A DNA stretch of 64,000 bases, taken from NCBI GenBank assembly GCA_029259715.1, contig JAJDEP010000005.1, positions 310,001-374,000 of the forward strand, given 5' to 3'. How positions within the stretch are numbered: the stretch's first letter is position 1; each line of letters begins with the position of its first letter. This DNA is from Planctomycetota bacterium (GTDB lineage: Bacteria; Planctomycetota; B15-G4). The notes below the pieces were generated by a model that ran no database searches, was not told where the DNA came from, and worked only from the letters and a program-made list of their open reading frames with translations. This document shows, piece after piece, positions 56,115-64,000 of the stretch. Made by a program: the position numbers and the translations under genes.

Positions 56115-58625
56115 GTGGGCCGGAACCGCCCCTCCCAGGCCTGCCGCTCCGTGGATTCCGAGACCGCCGCCCCTGCCCAACGCCGTCCGCGAGGTCTGCT
56201 AGGTCGCCTCTTCGACCTCTTCAGCAGCATCACCCTCGGGATCTGGTTGCTCTCGTTCCTCTTCCTGTACTCGTCGATCGGGTCGGCCGGGCTGATCTAT
56301 CCGACGAGCCTGGGCGTGTTCAACAAGTCCAACTGGACCAATGTGCAGGTCAGGCAGTGGCGTCCGTTCGAGATGACGGAGTACGAGTGGTTCAACTGGT
56401 GGCCCTTCGTGCTGCTCATCGGGCTCATCTGCACCAACCTCGTGGTGGCGACGCTGCGCCGGATTCCGCTGCGCAAGGTCAACTTCGGCGTGTGGATGAT
56501 CCACACGGGCATCATCACCCTCGCGCTGGGCAGCGTGTGGTACTTCAACACCAAGATCGAGGGTGACAGCCCGGTCGTCCGCCGCCAGGTGCAGATCGTG
56601 CTCCCGACAGGCGAGCGGGACAGCCTGCCCGCGGTGCCGGGCGCGCAAACCGCCGTCGGTGACTGGCGCTTCGACGTCTCCGAGGTGAACCTCAATTGGA
56701 CCCTGGCGTCGGGCCCGGACAAGGGCCAGCAGACCATCGCCGTCACCGTCAGAGTGATGGGGCCCGAGCAGAGCTTCATGCGCCAACTGCTGGACGGGTA
56801 TCCGCAGTACACCGAAGACATCATCGCGACGGGAAATCCCCAGCAGCCCATGGCGCGGGCGATCAAGGCCATCGGAACGGCGCTTGTGGACGAGTCCCTG
56901 GCCCTGTCGCTGGAGACGTCGCCTCAGGAGCACGTCTACCTGGCCAACTGGGTCGAGAAGAGCTGGGCTCTCTACTTGCGCAAGCAGGGCGACCGCGAGT
57001 GGGTGCAGCGCCCAATCGACGGCCTGCCCTTCTACAACGACTACATCGGATCGCGGGAAGAGGTCTGGCTGCCCGATGGGATGGAGCTGCCCCTCGATCC
57101 GTTGGACATCTCGGTGCCTCCGGCCGAGGCCGGGGACCCGCTGCCCAACACGGATCTCAACATCAGCGCGTACCTGCGCTACGCGGACATAGAGCGCCGT
57201 TACCTGTCGGGTGGCACGATGCTCGACCCCTTCGTGCAGGTGCACGTTGCCGCCCCGGGACAGCCGCACATCTCGTATGACCTGCACGCCTTCGATCGCG
57301 AGAAGCGACAGGACCCCAACGGCGTACTGCAGTTGGTGTGGGCCAACAACGAGGCCGAACGTGAGGCCGTGACCGTCCGCCGCGACCCGGTGATCGAGAT
57401 CGGCGTGGCGCAGACGGGGGAGTCTCTCGTGCTCCCTCTGCCCCTCGAAAAGGCCTTCGAAGCGAACCTCGAGTTCACGCCCGTTGCCGGAACCGACTAT
57501 GCCTACCGCATCGACTTCTGGCGCGATAACTGGGAGATCGAACCGGGCCAGGTCGTGTCCATGGCGCAAGTCTCGGTGCAGACCGGCGAACGGGAGTTCA
57601 AGCGCTGGGTCTTCGCGCATCCGCAAGAGGAGCAGGTCGACCGTGTGGTCGAAGACCACAGCACACACGACCATCAGGCCGACCCACACGGGGCCGATCC
57701 GCACAGTTCGGATCCTCACGGTGGCGGGGCACACGGAGGCGGACAGGTCGAGCTCGATCGCGGCCTCGACATGAAGTACGTCCCCGGCCGACGTCCGGCC
57801 CCGATTACCCTGGTCGCGGGGCCCCGCGAAGAGCAGCTCAGCCTCATTCTCTCGACGCCCACCAAGGAGACGGGCCTGGTGCCGGTGACGGTGGGCGAGT
57901 CCATCGACCTCGGTGACGGCGTTTCCATCGAGATCGACCGCTTCTCGGCACGCGGCGGTTGGGACACCCGCCCTCGGATCGTGGCCCCCGAACGCCGGGA
58001 CCGCGAGGTCAAGGAGCGCAAGTCCATGGTGAAGCTCAGCACTCGGGACGGCGACACGGCCTCCACGTGGGTGCGCTTCCATCACTATCCGGTTCGCAGT
58101 CCCGGCGAAAACCTGCGCCGCTACCTCTACCACCCGTCCGAGATGCGCATGCCGGACGGCACCATCATCGAGGTGATGTTGTCGCGACAGCGCTTGCCGC
58201 TGCCCGCTCCGGTCGTGCTCGACGACTTCGAGCTGATCACACATGTAGGCGGCTACACCGGCAGCAACCTGAGCGTCCTCAACTGGCGCAGCCTCGTGAG
58301 CTTCGCCAAGGGCGACAGCTGGACGGACTCGATGCCCGTGGCGGTCAACGAGCCGGCTGAATACGGGGGCTACTGGTACTTCCAGGCCCAGTGGGATCCG
58401 CCGTCGCCTCCGCGCGCGGCCGGTGACCCTGCCTCCCAGGGGCTGAACTACACCGTCCTCGGGGTGGGTAACCGCAACGGCGTCGGCATCCAGCTGCTGG
58501 GCTGCTGCATCGCCGTGTTGGGCATGCTCTATGCTTTCTACTACAAGCCGACGTTGATCCGGCGCATGCGCAAGGCGCGTGCCGCGACGACAGGCGGCCC
58601 AGGACTCGTCGGAGATCGAGGATGA
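56115..58625 (+). CDS. resB: ResB/CcsB-type cytochrome c assembly protein, 836 aa
   Basis: Two N-terminal membrane segments (GIWLLSFLFLYSSIGSAG and VLLIGLICTNLVVATLRR), a third (NFGVWMIHTGIITLALGSVW), a very large periplasmic part and a last helix near the end (IQLLGCCIAVLGMLYAFYYKP). This is the ResB topology of system II cytochrome c maturation, which delivers heme and keeps apocytochromes reduced together with CcsA. Residues about 510-544 are an His/Asp/Gly-rich insert (HDHQADPHGADPHSSDPHGG) not usual in ResB. The GTG start is the longest; a GTG further in is possible. Overlaps ccsA by 4 bp. Confidence 0.86.
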   Translation: MGRNRPSQACRSVDSETAAPAQRRPRGLLGRLFDLFSSITLGIWLLSFLFLYSSIGSAGLIYPTSLGVFNKSNWTNVQVRQWRPFEMTEYEWFNWWPFVLLIGLICTNLVVATLRRIPLRKVNFGVWMIHTGIITLALGSVWYFNTKIEGDSPVVRRQVQIVLPTGERDSLPAVPGAQTAVGDWRFDVSEVNLNWTLASGPDKGQQTIAVTVRVMGPEQSFMRQLLDGYPQYTEDIIATGNPQQPMARAIKAIGTALVDESLALSLETSPQEHVYLANWVEKSWALYLRKQGDREWVQRPIDGLPFYNDYIGSREEVWLPDGMELPLDPLDISVPPAEAGDPLPNTDLNISAYLRYADIERRYLSGGTMLDPFVQVHVAAPGQPHISYDLHAFDREKRQDPNGVLQLVWANNEAEREAVTVRRDPVIEIGVAQTGESLVLPLPLEKAFEANLEFTPVAGTDYAYRIDFWRDNWEIEPGQVVSMAQVSVQTGEREFKRWVFAHPQEEQVDRVVEDHSTHDHQADPHGADPHSSDPHGGGAHGGGQVELDRGLDMKYVPGRRPAPITLVAGPREEQLSLILSTPTKETGLVPVTVGESIDLGDGVSIEIDRFSARGGWDTRPRIVAPERRDREVKERKSMVKLSTRDGDTASTWVRFHHYPVRSPGENLRRYLYHPSEMRMPDGTIIEVMLSRQRLPLPAPVVLDDFELITHVGGYTGSNLSVLNWRSLVSFAKGDSWTDSMPVAVNEPAEYGGYWYFQAQWDPPSPPRAAGDPASQGLNYTVLGVGNRNGVGIQLLGCCIAVLGMLYAFYYKPTLIRRMRKARAATTGGPGLVGDRG

Positions 58626-60346
58626 ACGCGGAGACGCGCAGGCTACGCCCGCCCGTGAAGGGCCTGGTCGCGCTGGCCCTCGGACTGCTCATGTTCGGCG
58701 GTTGTGCCGAGAAGGAAGACCTGCGCAGCGAGTTCGCGCAGGCCGTCGACTTGGAGGACTGGGGGCGCCTGGCCGTTCACCACGAGGGCCGCATCAAGTC
58801 CTTCGATTCCTTCGCACGTACGATGATGTCCTACGTCACGGGGCCGCGACTGATCGCGGGCCAGTCGCCTGCGTTCACGTATCTCGACCTGGCGTTCCGT
58901 CCGGCGTCGTACCTCGACACCGACGTCTTGTTCATCAAGAACAAGCCGACGCGAGGACGCATCGTCAGGACCCTCCAGTCGGAGGCGGTGTCCGCGCAGC
59001 CCGGGTTCACGGCACGCATGGACGCGTTCGTCGAGACGGGCCTGATCTCGCCGCAACTGCTGAACATGCCGGCTGTCAACGACCTGCTCGAGATCATGCG
59101 GCAGGACCTGATGCGCACGGCACGATTCGTGACCATGATCGACAACGCGAAGGCGGTGGCCCGGCCGGATGTGCTCCATCGCATGCTGCGCATGGTGGCG
59201 CCGCCGGGCGGGACGTTTGAAACGCCCTGGCTCGCGTTGCAAGAGATGGGTCCGTCGTTCGCGGGGGATCCCCGGGTCGCCGGCGTCGGTGCGCGGGAGC
59301 AGCTCGCGGAAGACTACGGCCGGCTGCAGGCGGCATGGGCGGCCCAGGATGCCGAGCGGGTCAACGGGGCCCTGGCAGCCCTGTCGTCGGTGCTGCCGAC
59401 CATCGAGCCGGCCCTCTACCCTGACGCCGATCGCCTGAGCTGGGAGAGCTGGTACTTCAAGGCCAAGAGCATGACCTGGGTCTGGTTGCTGTACATGCCC
59501 GCCCTGGTCCTGCTCCTGCTGTCGCTCGTGTACCGCTGGCCGACGGCCCGACGCCTGGGCATGGGCGTGTTCCTGGTGGCCTTCGGCTTCCACACCTTTG
59601 CGCTCGGACTGCGCTGGTACGTCTCGGGCCGCTGGCCGAATTCCAACATGTTCGAGGCCGTGACGACGGCAGCCTGGTTCGGCGGGATCGTCGCCCTTGT
59701 GTGCGAGTTCGTGGTGCGACGCAGCGCCATGCGCAACGTGTTCGCACTCGGGAGCGCGGCGGCATCCATGGCGGCCCTCATGGCGGTGCACTTTCTGCCG
59801 ACGGACTTGTCGCCGAACATCGGCAACATGATGCCGGTGCTGCACAACGTCTGGCTCTACATCCACACCAACATCATCATCGCGAGCTACTGCCTGATCT
59901 TCATGGCGGCGATCTCGGCGCTCTTGTACCTGGGCTACCGGGTCTTCGGTGGTCGGGCCGACTTCGTGCGCATGGGCGGCGCGGGCACCCTCATCGCCGG
60001 CGACGGCCTGCCCGCAGACACGGGCGACAAGGCCGCCTCGCCGGGCCAGGTCATGGACGGCGTGACGATGGTGCTCATGGAGCTCTCCTTCGTGATGCTC
60101 TGGGCCGGGCTGGTGATGGGCGCCATCTGGGCCGACCACAGCTGGGGCCGACCGTGGGGTTGGGACCCGAAGGAGGTCTTCGCCCTGAACACCTTCCTCG
60201 TCTTCGCGGTGCTGGTGCACGTGCGCCTCAAGTCCCGTGACAAGGGCCTGTGGACCGCCGTGCTCGCGGTGGTCGGCGCCGGCGTGATGCTGTTCAACTG
60301 GATCGTGATCAACTTCTGGATCACGGGCCTGCACAGCTACGCCTGA
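58622..60346 (+). CDS. ccsA: CcsA/CcsB-type heme exporter for cytochrome c assembly, 574 aa
   Basis: N-terminal signal/anchor with a Cys (LGLLMFGGCAEKED), then a soluble region of about 260 residues. The C-terminal membrane part has at least eight hydrophobic segments and the WWD heme-handling motif WADHSWGRPWGWDPKEVFAL, followed by the conserved histidine-bearing helices (IHTNIIIASYCLIFMAAIS). System II heme exporter and partner of ResB. The long extra N-terminal domain is common in planctomycete-like proteins. ATG overlaps the ResB stop (ATGA). Confidence 0.9.
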   Translation: MNAETRRLRPPVKGLVALALGLLMFGGCAEKEDLRSEFAQAVDLEDWGRLAVHHEGRIKSFDSFARTMMSYVTGPRLIAGQSPAFTYLDLAFRPASYLDTDVLFIKNKPTRGRIVRTLQSEAVSAQPGFTARMDAFVETGLISPQLLNMPAVNDLLEIMRQDLMRTARFVTMIDNAKAVARPDVLHRMLRMVAPPGGTFETPWLALQEMGPSFAGDPRVAGVGAREQLAEDYGRLQAAWAAQDAERVNGALAALSSVLPTIEPALYPDADRLSWESWYFKAKSMTWVWLLYMPALVLLLLSLVYRWPTARRLGMGVFLVAFGFHTFALGLRWYVSGRWPNSNMFEAVTTAAWFGGIVALVCEFVVRRSAMRNVFALGSAAASMAALMAVHFLPTDLSPNIGNMMPVLHNVWLYIHTNIIIASYCLIFMAAISALLYLGYRVFGGRADFVRMGGAGTLIAGDGLPADTGDKAASPGQVMDGVTMVLMELSFVMLWAGLVMGAIWADHSWGRPWGWDPKEVFALNTFLVFAVLVHVRLKSRDKGLWTAVLAVVGAGVMLFNWIVINFWITGLHSYA

Positions 60347-60428
60347 TCGTGACGCTTTACCAGGCCGCAGCGCCCTGCCCGGCCCTGCAACGGGCGACCT
60401 TGCAAGGCCCATCGCGGTGGGGGCAGCA

Positions 60429-60505
60429 TGGTGGGCGCAGAAGGATTCGAACCTTCGACCCCCAGCTTGTCGAGCTGGTGCTCTAACCAACTGAGCTATG
60501 CGCCC
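60429..60505 (-). tRNA. tRNA-Val (anticodon GAC)
   Basis: Full cloverleaf on the minus strand: acceptor GGGCGCA/TGCGCCC, D-arm GCTC-AGTTGGTTA-GAGC, anticodon arm CCAGC-TCGACAA-GCTGG, variable GGGTC, T-arm GAAGG-TTCGAAT-CCTTC, discriminator A, and an encoded CCA (60429-60431). The anticodon is GAC, reading valine codons GUC/GUU. Position 33 is C rather than the near-universal U, as noted in the findings. Confidence 0.9.
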
Positions 60506-60668
60506 GGGGGCGGCGCCATCGGGGATGGCTTCCGACCGGGGGCGGCATTCTCACAACCTGCCCCTCCGCGATCAACGCGCCGCCGGAACCTTGTCGGCAG
60601 GCCGGTTGCCGCACTAGACTGCCCGCCCGCCGTGGGGTACCCGGCCGCGCGGCCCCTTGGAGCAAGCC

Positions 60669-61781
60669 ATGAAGATCGGTGTCCCGACCGAGATCAAGCC
60701 GAGCGAGAACCGCGTGGGCATGGTGCCCGCCGGTATCGACACTCTTTGCGATGACGGCCACGAGCTGTTGGTGCAGGAGGGTGCCGGCCTGGGTTCCGGC
60801 ATCACCGATGCCGAATTCGTCCAGGCCGGGGCCAAGATCCTGCCCGACGCCGATGCCGTCTACGGCGAGGCGGACATGATCATCAAGGTCAAGGAGCCCA
60901 TCGAGGAAGAGTACGGCCGCATCCGCAAGGGCCAGCTGCTGTTCACCTACTTCCACTTCGCGGCGAACGAGGTCCTCACCGACGCGATGGTCGCCTCGGG
61001 GGCCGACTGCGTCGCCTACGAGACCGTGGAGCAGGGGAAGACTCTGCCGCTGCTGACGCCCATGTCGGAGGTGGCCGGCCGGATGGCAGTGCAGGAGGGC
61101 GCCAAGTACCTCGAGAAGCCCATGGGCGGGCGCGGTGTCCTGCTCGGCGGCGTCCCGGGTGTGCATGCCGGACGCGTCGTGATCCTGGGCGGAGGCGTGG
61201 TCGGGCACAACGCCTGCAAGATGGCCGCCGGACTGGGCGCGCACGTCACCATCATGGACATCGACATGGACCGGCTGCGTTATCTCGATGACGTCATGCC
61301 TGCCAATGTCACAACCCGCTACAGCAGCCGTCTCGGTATCCAGGAGGAGCTGGAACGAGCGGATCTCGTCATCGGCGCGGTGCTCATCACGGGTTACAAG
61401 GCACCCAACCTGGTCACCCGTGCGGACCTGAAGATGATGCCGCCCGGCGCCGTCATCGTCGACGTCGCGGTCGACCAGGGTGGCTGTGTGGAGACGATCA
61501 AGGCGACGACGCACCTCGACCCGGTCTACGAGGTCGATGGCATCGTTCACTACGGGGTGGCCAACATGCCCGGCGCCGTGCCGCGCACGTCGACTTTCGC
61601 CCTGACGAACGTGACCCTGCCCTACGCGCGCCGCCTGGCGGGCCTGGGGTTGAAGCAGGCCTTCGCCCGCGACGCCGGGCTGGCCCTGGGCGCCAACGTG
61701 ATGGGCGGCGCCATCACCCACGCCGGCGTGGCCGAGGCCTTCGGTCGCGAGGCGGTGGCCCTGGAGAGCGTGCTCGGCTAG
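60669..61781 (+). CDS. ald: Alanine dehydrogenase
   Basis: Converts L-alanine to pyruvate with NAD. Motifs: MKIGVPTEIKPSENRVGMVP, IIKVKEPIEEEYGRIRKGQLLFTYFHFAA with the catalytic His region, RGVLLGGVPGVHAGRVVILGGGVVGHNACKMA (Rossmann), VIVDVAVDQGGCVETI and NMPGAVPRTSTFALTN. 370 residues is the family's normal length. It stands alone after the tRNA gene. An inverted repeat CGGGCC/GGCCCG (61786-61800) just after its stop may act as a weak terminator. Confidence 0.95.
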   Translation: MKIGVPTEIKPSENRVGMVPAGIDTLCDDGHELLVQEGAGLGSGITDAEFVQAGAKILPDADAVYGEADMIIKVKEPIEEEYGRIRKGQLLFTYFHFAANEVLTDAMVASGADCVAYETVEQGKTLPLLTPMSEVAGRMAVQEGAKYLEKPMGGRGVLLGGVPGVHAGRVVILGGGVVGHNACKMAAGLGAHVTIMDIDMDRLRYLDDVMPANVTTRYSSRLGIQEELERADLVIGAVLITGYKAPNLVTRADLKMMPPGAVIVDVAVDQGGCVETIKATTHLDPVYEVDGIVHYGVANMPGAVPRTSTFALTNVTLPYARRLAGLGLKQAFARDAGLALGANVMGGAITHAGVAEAFGREAVALESVLG

Positions 61782-61804
61782 CGCGCGGGCCACCGGCCCG
61801 ATTC

Positions 61805-62452
61805 GTGGGGCCGGGGCTGCTCCGCGGTCTGCTCGTCGTCGTGGTGGCGCTGGGCGTCTGCCGGCCCGAGACGCCGCGCCCGGCGCCGTCGTCGATCCGT
61901 GCACTCGACGGCGACACACTCGCGCTCCCGGGGGGCGACCGAGTGCGCCTGGTCCACGTGGACACGCCCGAGCGTGGGCGCGGCGGCGCCGAGGAGGCCC
62001 GCGCCTACAGCCAGCGTTTCGTGGAGAGCGGGCTGCCGACGCTCAGCCGGGGCGACAGCCGCCGCGACCGTTACGGCCGACGCCTCGCCGATGTCACCGT
62101 GGCGGGACGCAGCCTCAGCGCGGCCCTGGTCGAACACGGCCTGGCTTGGATCTACCCGCCCGGGACGAGCGCCCTGCGGGAGGCCCAATGCCGCGCCGTG
62201 GAGGCGCGCCTCGGCGTCCATGCCGGACTCGACGATCTGCGCCTGGGCCCCTTGGTGGCGACCGCGTCCCGCTTTCATCGAGTGACCTGTCCTGTGATCG
62301 GGCGCAGGGCCGGCGCGCGACCCTGGTCCGGCACAGCGGCCGAGCAGCTGATGCGGGGGCGTGCACCCTGTCGGACCTGTTTGCCTTGGCCGCCGCGAGA
62401 AGTCGGGGGCGGCCCTGCATCCCTTCGTGATCGCCTTCTCGGCGGAGGATAG
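61805..62452 (+). CDS. SNase-like (thermonuclease-fold) exported protein, 215 aa
   Basis: A short hydrophobic start (LLRGLLVVVVALGVCRPE) ends in a possible lipoprotein Cys. The nuclease-like fold follows: IRALDGDTLALPGGDRVRLVHVDTPERGRGG corresponds to the catalytic Asp-Arg region of staphylococcal nuclease, and GDSRRDRYGRRLADVTVAG includes the second Arg/Glu site region; LAWIYPPGTS completes it. The usual catalytic Glu is not clear to me. The last 60 residues are an Arg/Pro-rich tail with CRTC. Start GTG. Confidence 0.75.
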   Translation: MGPGLLRGLLVVVVALGVCRPETPRPAPSSIRALDGDTLALPGGDRVRLVHVDTPERGRGGAEEARAYSQRFVESGLPTLSRGDSRRDRYGRRLADVTVAGRSLSAALVEHGLAWIYPPGTSALREAQCRAVEARLGVHAGLDDLRLGPLVATASRFHRVTCPVIGRRAGARPWSGTAAEQLMRGRAPCRTCLPWPPREVGGGPASLRDRLLGGG

Positions 62453-62493
62453 AGTCAACTCCATGACGGGCTGCAGACGATGAGGGCGCAATC

Positions 62494-63081
62494 GTGGTGA
62501 AAGCGGGCAAGGAAGTGCTCACCACGGGCGATGTGGCGCGGGCCTGCAGAGTCACCATTCGAACGGTGATCAAGTGGTACGAGCGGGGCCGCTTGGAGGG
62601 ATATCGGTTGCCGGGCTCCCGCGATCGCCGCTTCACCCGCGATGCTGTCCAGCGCTTCATGCGCGAGAGCGGTCTGCCCTTCGACCTGCTCGACGAACCG
62701 GTCGTGGTCTCGCGCCGGGTGCTCGTGGTCGACGATGACGGCGGCGTGCGCACCATGGTCTGCCGGTTCCTGCAGACGCTCGGCGTCCTGGAGGTCGAGA
62801 GCGCGGCGTCCGGCTGGGAGGCCGGCCTCAAGATGGCCTCCTTCAAGCCGCGTGTGCTGCTGCTCGATTTCCGTCTCGGAGACACCACCGGGGACCGAGT
62901 GCTCGCCACCATCCGTGGCACCGAAGGCATTGAGCAACCGGCCATCGTGATCATGTCCGCCCACCTCTCGGAGGAGGAGGGCGCGGCGCTGCGAGCGGCC
63001 GGCGCCGATGCCGTCATCGCCAAACCCTTCGACCTCGACGCCCTGCGTGACGTCATCTACAGGCACGTCGGCCTCTCGTAG
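62494..63081 (+). CDS. HTH-REC regulator (DNA-binding domain first), 195 aa
   Basis: Residues 8-55 are a MerR/excisionase-type helix-turn-helix (LTTGDVARACRVTIRTVIKW, GYRLPGSRDRRFTRDAV). A short linker leads to a receiver domain: RRVLVVDDDGGVRTMVC with the acidic pocket, LLLDFRLGDTTGDRV with the phospho-acceptor Asp in DFRLG, MSAHLSEEE and the Lys of VIAKPFDL. This order is the reverse of usual response regulators. No histidine kinase is adjacent. GTG 62494 or the next GTG codon; GAGGG lies 8 nt upstream. Confidence 0.88.
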   Translation: MVKAGKEVLTTGDVARACRVTIRTVIKWYERGRLEGYRLPGSRDRRFTRDAVQRFMRESGLPFDLLDEPVVVSRRVLVVDDDGGVRTMVCRFLQTLGVLEVESAASGWEAGLKMASFKPRVLLLDFRLGDTTGDRVLATIRGTEGIEQPAIVIMSAHLSEEEGAALRAAGADAVIAKPFDLDALRDVIYRHVGLS

Positions 63082-63878
63082 TGTTCCTGGCCCTGACGAC
63101 GCTGGCCGCACTGGTGCTCCTAGGCATCGTGCAAGGGGTGACCGAGTTCCTGCCCATCAGCAGCAGCGGGCACCTCGTGCTCTGGTCGGACTGGCTGGGG
63201 ACCACCACGGGGCCGGGCCTGACGACCGAGGTCGCCTTGCACCTCGGCACGCTCATCGCGGTGATCGTGTTCTGCCGCCGGGACCTGGTCGCCATGCTGA
63301 GCGCGAAAGCCTCGCCCGGCCTGTGGCTGGTCGTATCCGGCGCTTCACTGGTGACGGGCGTGCTGGGCCTCACGGTGGGGCCGCTCATCGAAGAGAGCCT
63401 GGGGACCCTGTTCACGGCGGGCTGCGGGCTGCTGACCACGGCTGCGCTGCTCTTCTTCGCGACGCCCCGGGAGGATGCCGGCCTGTCACGGGGTCTGGAC
63501 GACGGGACGCTGCGTGATGCGCTGGTCCTGGGGTTGTTCCAGTCGGCGGCCCTGATCCCCGGCATCTCCCGTGCGGGCGCGACACTGGCGGCGGCCTTCC
63601 TGCTCGGCTACCGGCGCCCGGAAGCCGTCCGCGTCGCCTTCCTGATCTCGATCCCGGCGGTGGCCGGCGCCGTGATGCTCAAGGCCGGGGACGGGGCCGG
63701 CCGAGAAGTGTTGTCCGACCCCGAGGTGATTGCCGGCATGGGTGCCGCCTTCATCGTGGGCCTCGTGGCGCTGCGCTTCATCTCGGTGCATGTGGACCGC
63801 CGTTCGTTGGTCCGGTTCGCGATCTACTGTGCTGGGATGGGCTTGGCCGCTATCCTCTCCGCTGGTGCCGCCGGCTGA
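63081..63878 (+). CDS. uppP: Undecaprenyl-diphosphatase (BacA family)
   Basis: Recycles the lipid carrier undecaprenyl diphosphate for peptidoglycan and glycan synthesis at the cytoplasmic membrane. [19 protein letters not shown] contains the catalytic (E/Q)E and the PxSSxH-like motif; [29 protein letters not shown] is the second conserved block with PGxSRSG-type residues. About eight hydrophobic segments; 265 residues is normal. GTG overlaps the regulator's stop by 1 nt. Confidence 0.95.
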   Translation: MFLALTTLAALVLLGIVQGVTEFLPISSSGHLVLWSDWLGTTTGPGLTTEVALHLGTLIAVIVFCRRDLVAMLSAKASPGLWLVVSGASLVTGVLGLTVGPLIEESLGTLFTAGCGLLTTAALLFFATPREDAGLSRGLDDGTLRDALVLGLFQSAALIPGISRAGATLAAAFLLGYRRPEAVRVAFLISIPAVAGAVMLKAGDGAGREVLSDPEVIAGMGAAFIVGLVALRFISVHVDRRSLVRFAIYCAGMGLAAILSAGAAG

Positions 63879-63916
63879 GGGCGGCCGACAGACCGACCGC
63901 AGACCAAGGAATCCTG

Positions 63917-64000
63917 ATGGGCAAGAAGGCTCTCATCACCGGCATCACCGGCCAGGACGGCAGTTATCTGGCCGAGTTGCTGCTCGAGAAGGGCTACGAG
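63917..64000 (+). CDS. gmd: GDP-mannose 4,6-dehydratase, N-terminal fragment at the window edge
   Basis: The first 28 codons read [20 protein letters not shown] and LLLEKGYE, the glycine-rich NAD-binding start of GDP-mannose 4,6-dehydratases ([12 protein letters not shown] is highly conserved). The enzyme makes GDP-4-keto-6-deoxymannose for fucose- or rhamnose-type sugars. The rest lies beyond the right edge. 38 bp after uppP, consistent with an envelope-glycan gene group. Confidence 0.85.
   Translation, partial: MGKKALITGITGQDGSYLAELLLEKGYE

Overview
The window is GC-rich, with frequent GTG/TTG starts and 4-bp start/stop overlaps (ATGA, GTGA). It contains no rRNA, CRISPR array or plasmid origin. 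The gene content fits a Gram-negative, probably Planctomycetota-like, environmental bacterium: a double-length UvrA, an XPB-type helicase with its Helicase_C_3 partner, ResB plus CcsA cytochrome c assembly, MBOAT/SGNH O-acetylation, a TolC-type outer-membrane channel and a histone H1-like basic protein. The phylum is an inference from gene content; Myxococcota and related high-GC groups remain possible.

Region 1 (1 to about 9,116) is an accessory island. It starts with the C-terminal-truncated part of a primase-helicase-like P-loop ATPase that runs off the left edge, followed by an unknown gene with which it shares recurring GGGAAC motifs. Positions 3,588-6,085 hold an integron cassette array without an integrase in the window (a CALIN): four attC sites, all on the minus strand, each just downstream of a minus-strand cassette gene. 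Two cassette proteins carry the RNxxxH motif of HEPN/MltR-type folds. Then come an HNH-like protein, an unknown protein and a G-quadruplex-type repeat. The region ends with two perfect 50-bp direct repeats (8,290-8,339 and 9,067-9,116) equal to the 3' half of a tRNA-Asn gene, the usual attachment site of tyrosine-recombinase elements. A secreted CHRD-like gene lies between them.

Region 2 (9,155-31,245) is chromosomal backbone: a GT2 glycosyltransferase, a molybdopterin oxidoreductase, a pair of exported amidohydrolase-like proteins in which only one of three domains keeps its HxH metal site, cobalamin adenosyltransferase, DUF423, tgt, a GMG-repeat surface protein, an ArsR-methyltransferase fusion next to ahcY, mrp, DUF971, glyA and an exonuclease. 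On the minus strand lie a histone-like gene, mtnA and purC-purE. A galE-like epimerase and an MBL hydrolase follow. The ahcY, glyA, mtnA and cobalamin genes together indicate methyl-cycle, one-carbon and methionine-salvage metabolism.

Region 3 (31,274-47,480) is a dense plus-strand run with coupled starts: PBP4-like peptidase, IMPase-like phosphatase, a 1,921-residue tandem UvrA, XPB helicase, Helicase_C_3 partner, ThiE-like, ThiL, TsaE, an exported protein and a TolC-like channel. The translational coupling of tandem UvrA to XPB is the most interesting functional arrangement in the window.

Region 4 (47,417-64,000) holds nadD, a 49-residue DUF5989-like membrane peptide, an HtrA protease, SGNH plus MBOAT acylation genes, an M28 peptidase, an unusual exported His/Ser-rich repeat protein, ResB and CcsA, tRNA-Val(GAC), alanine dehydrogenase, an SNase-like protein, an HTH-REC regulator, uppP and the first codons of gmd.
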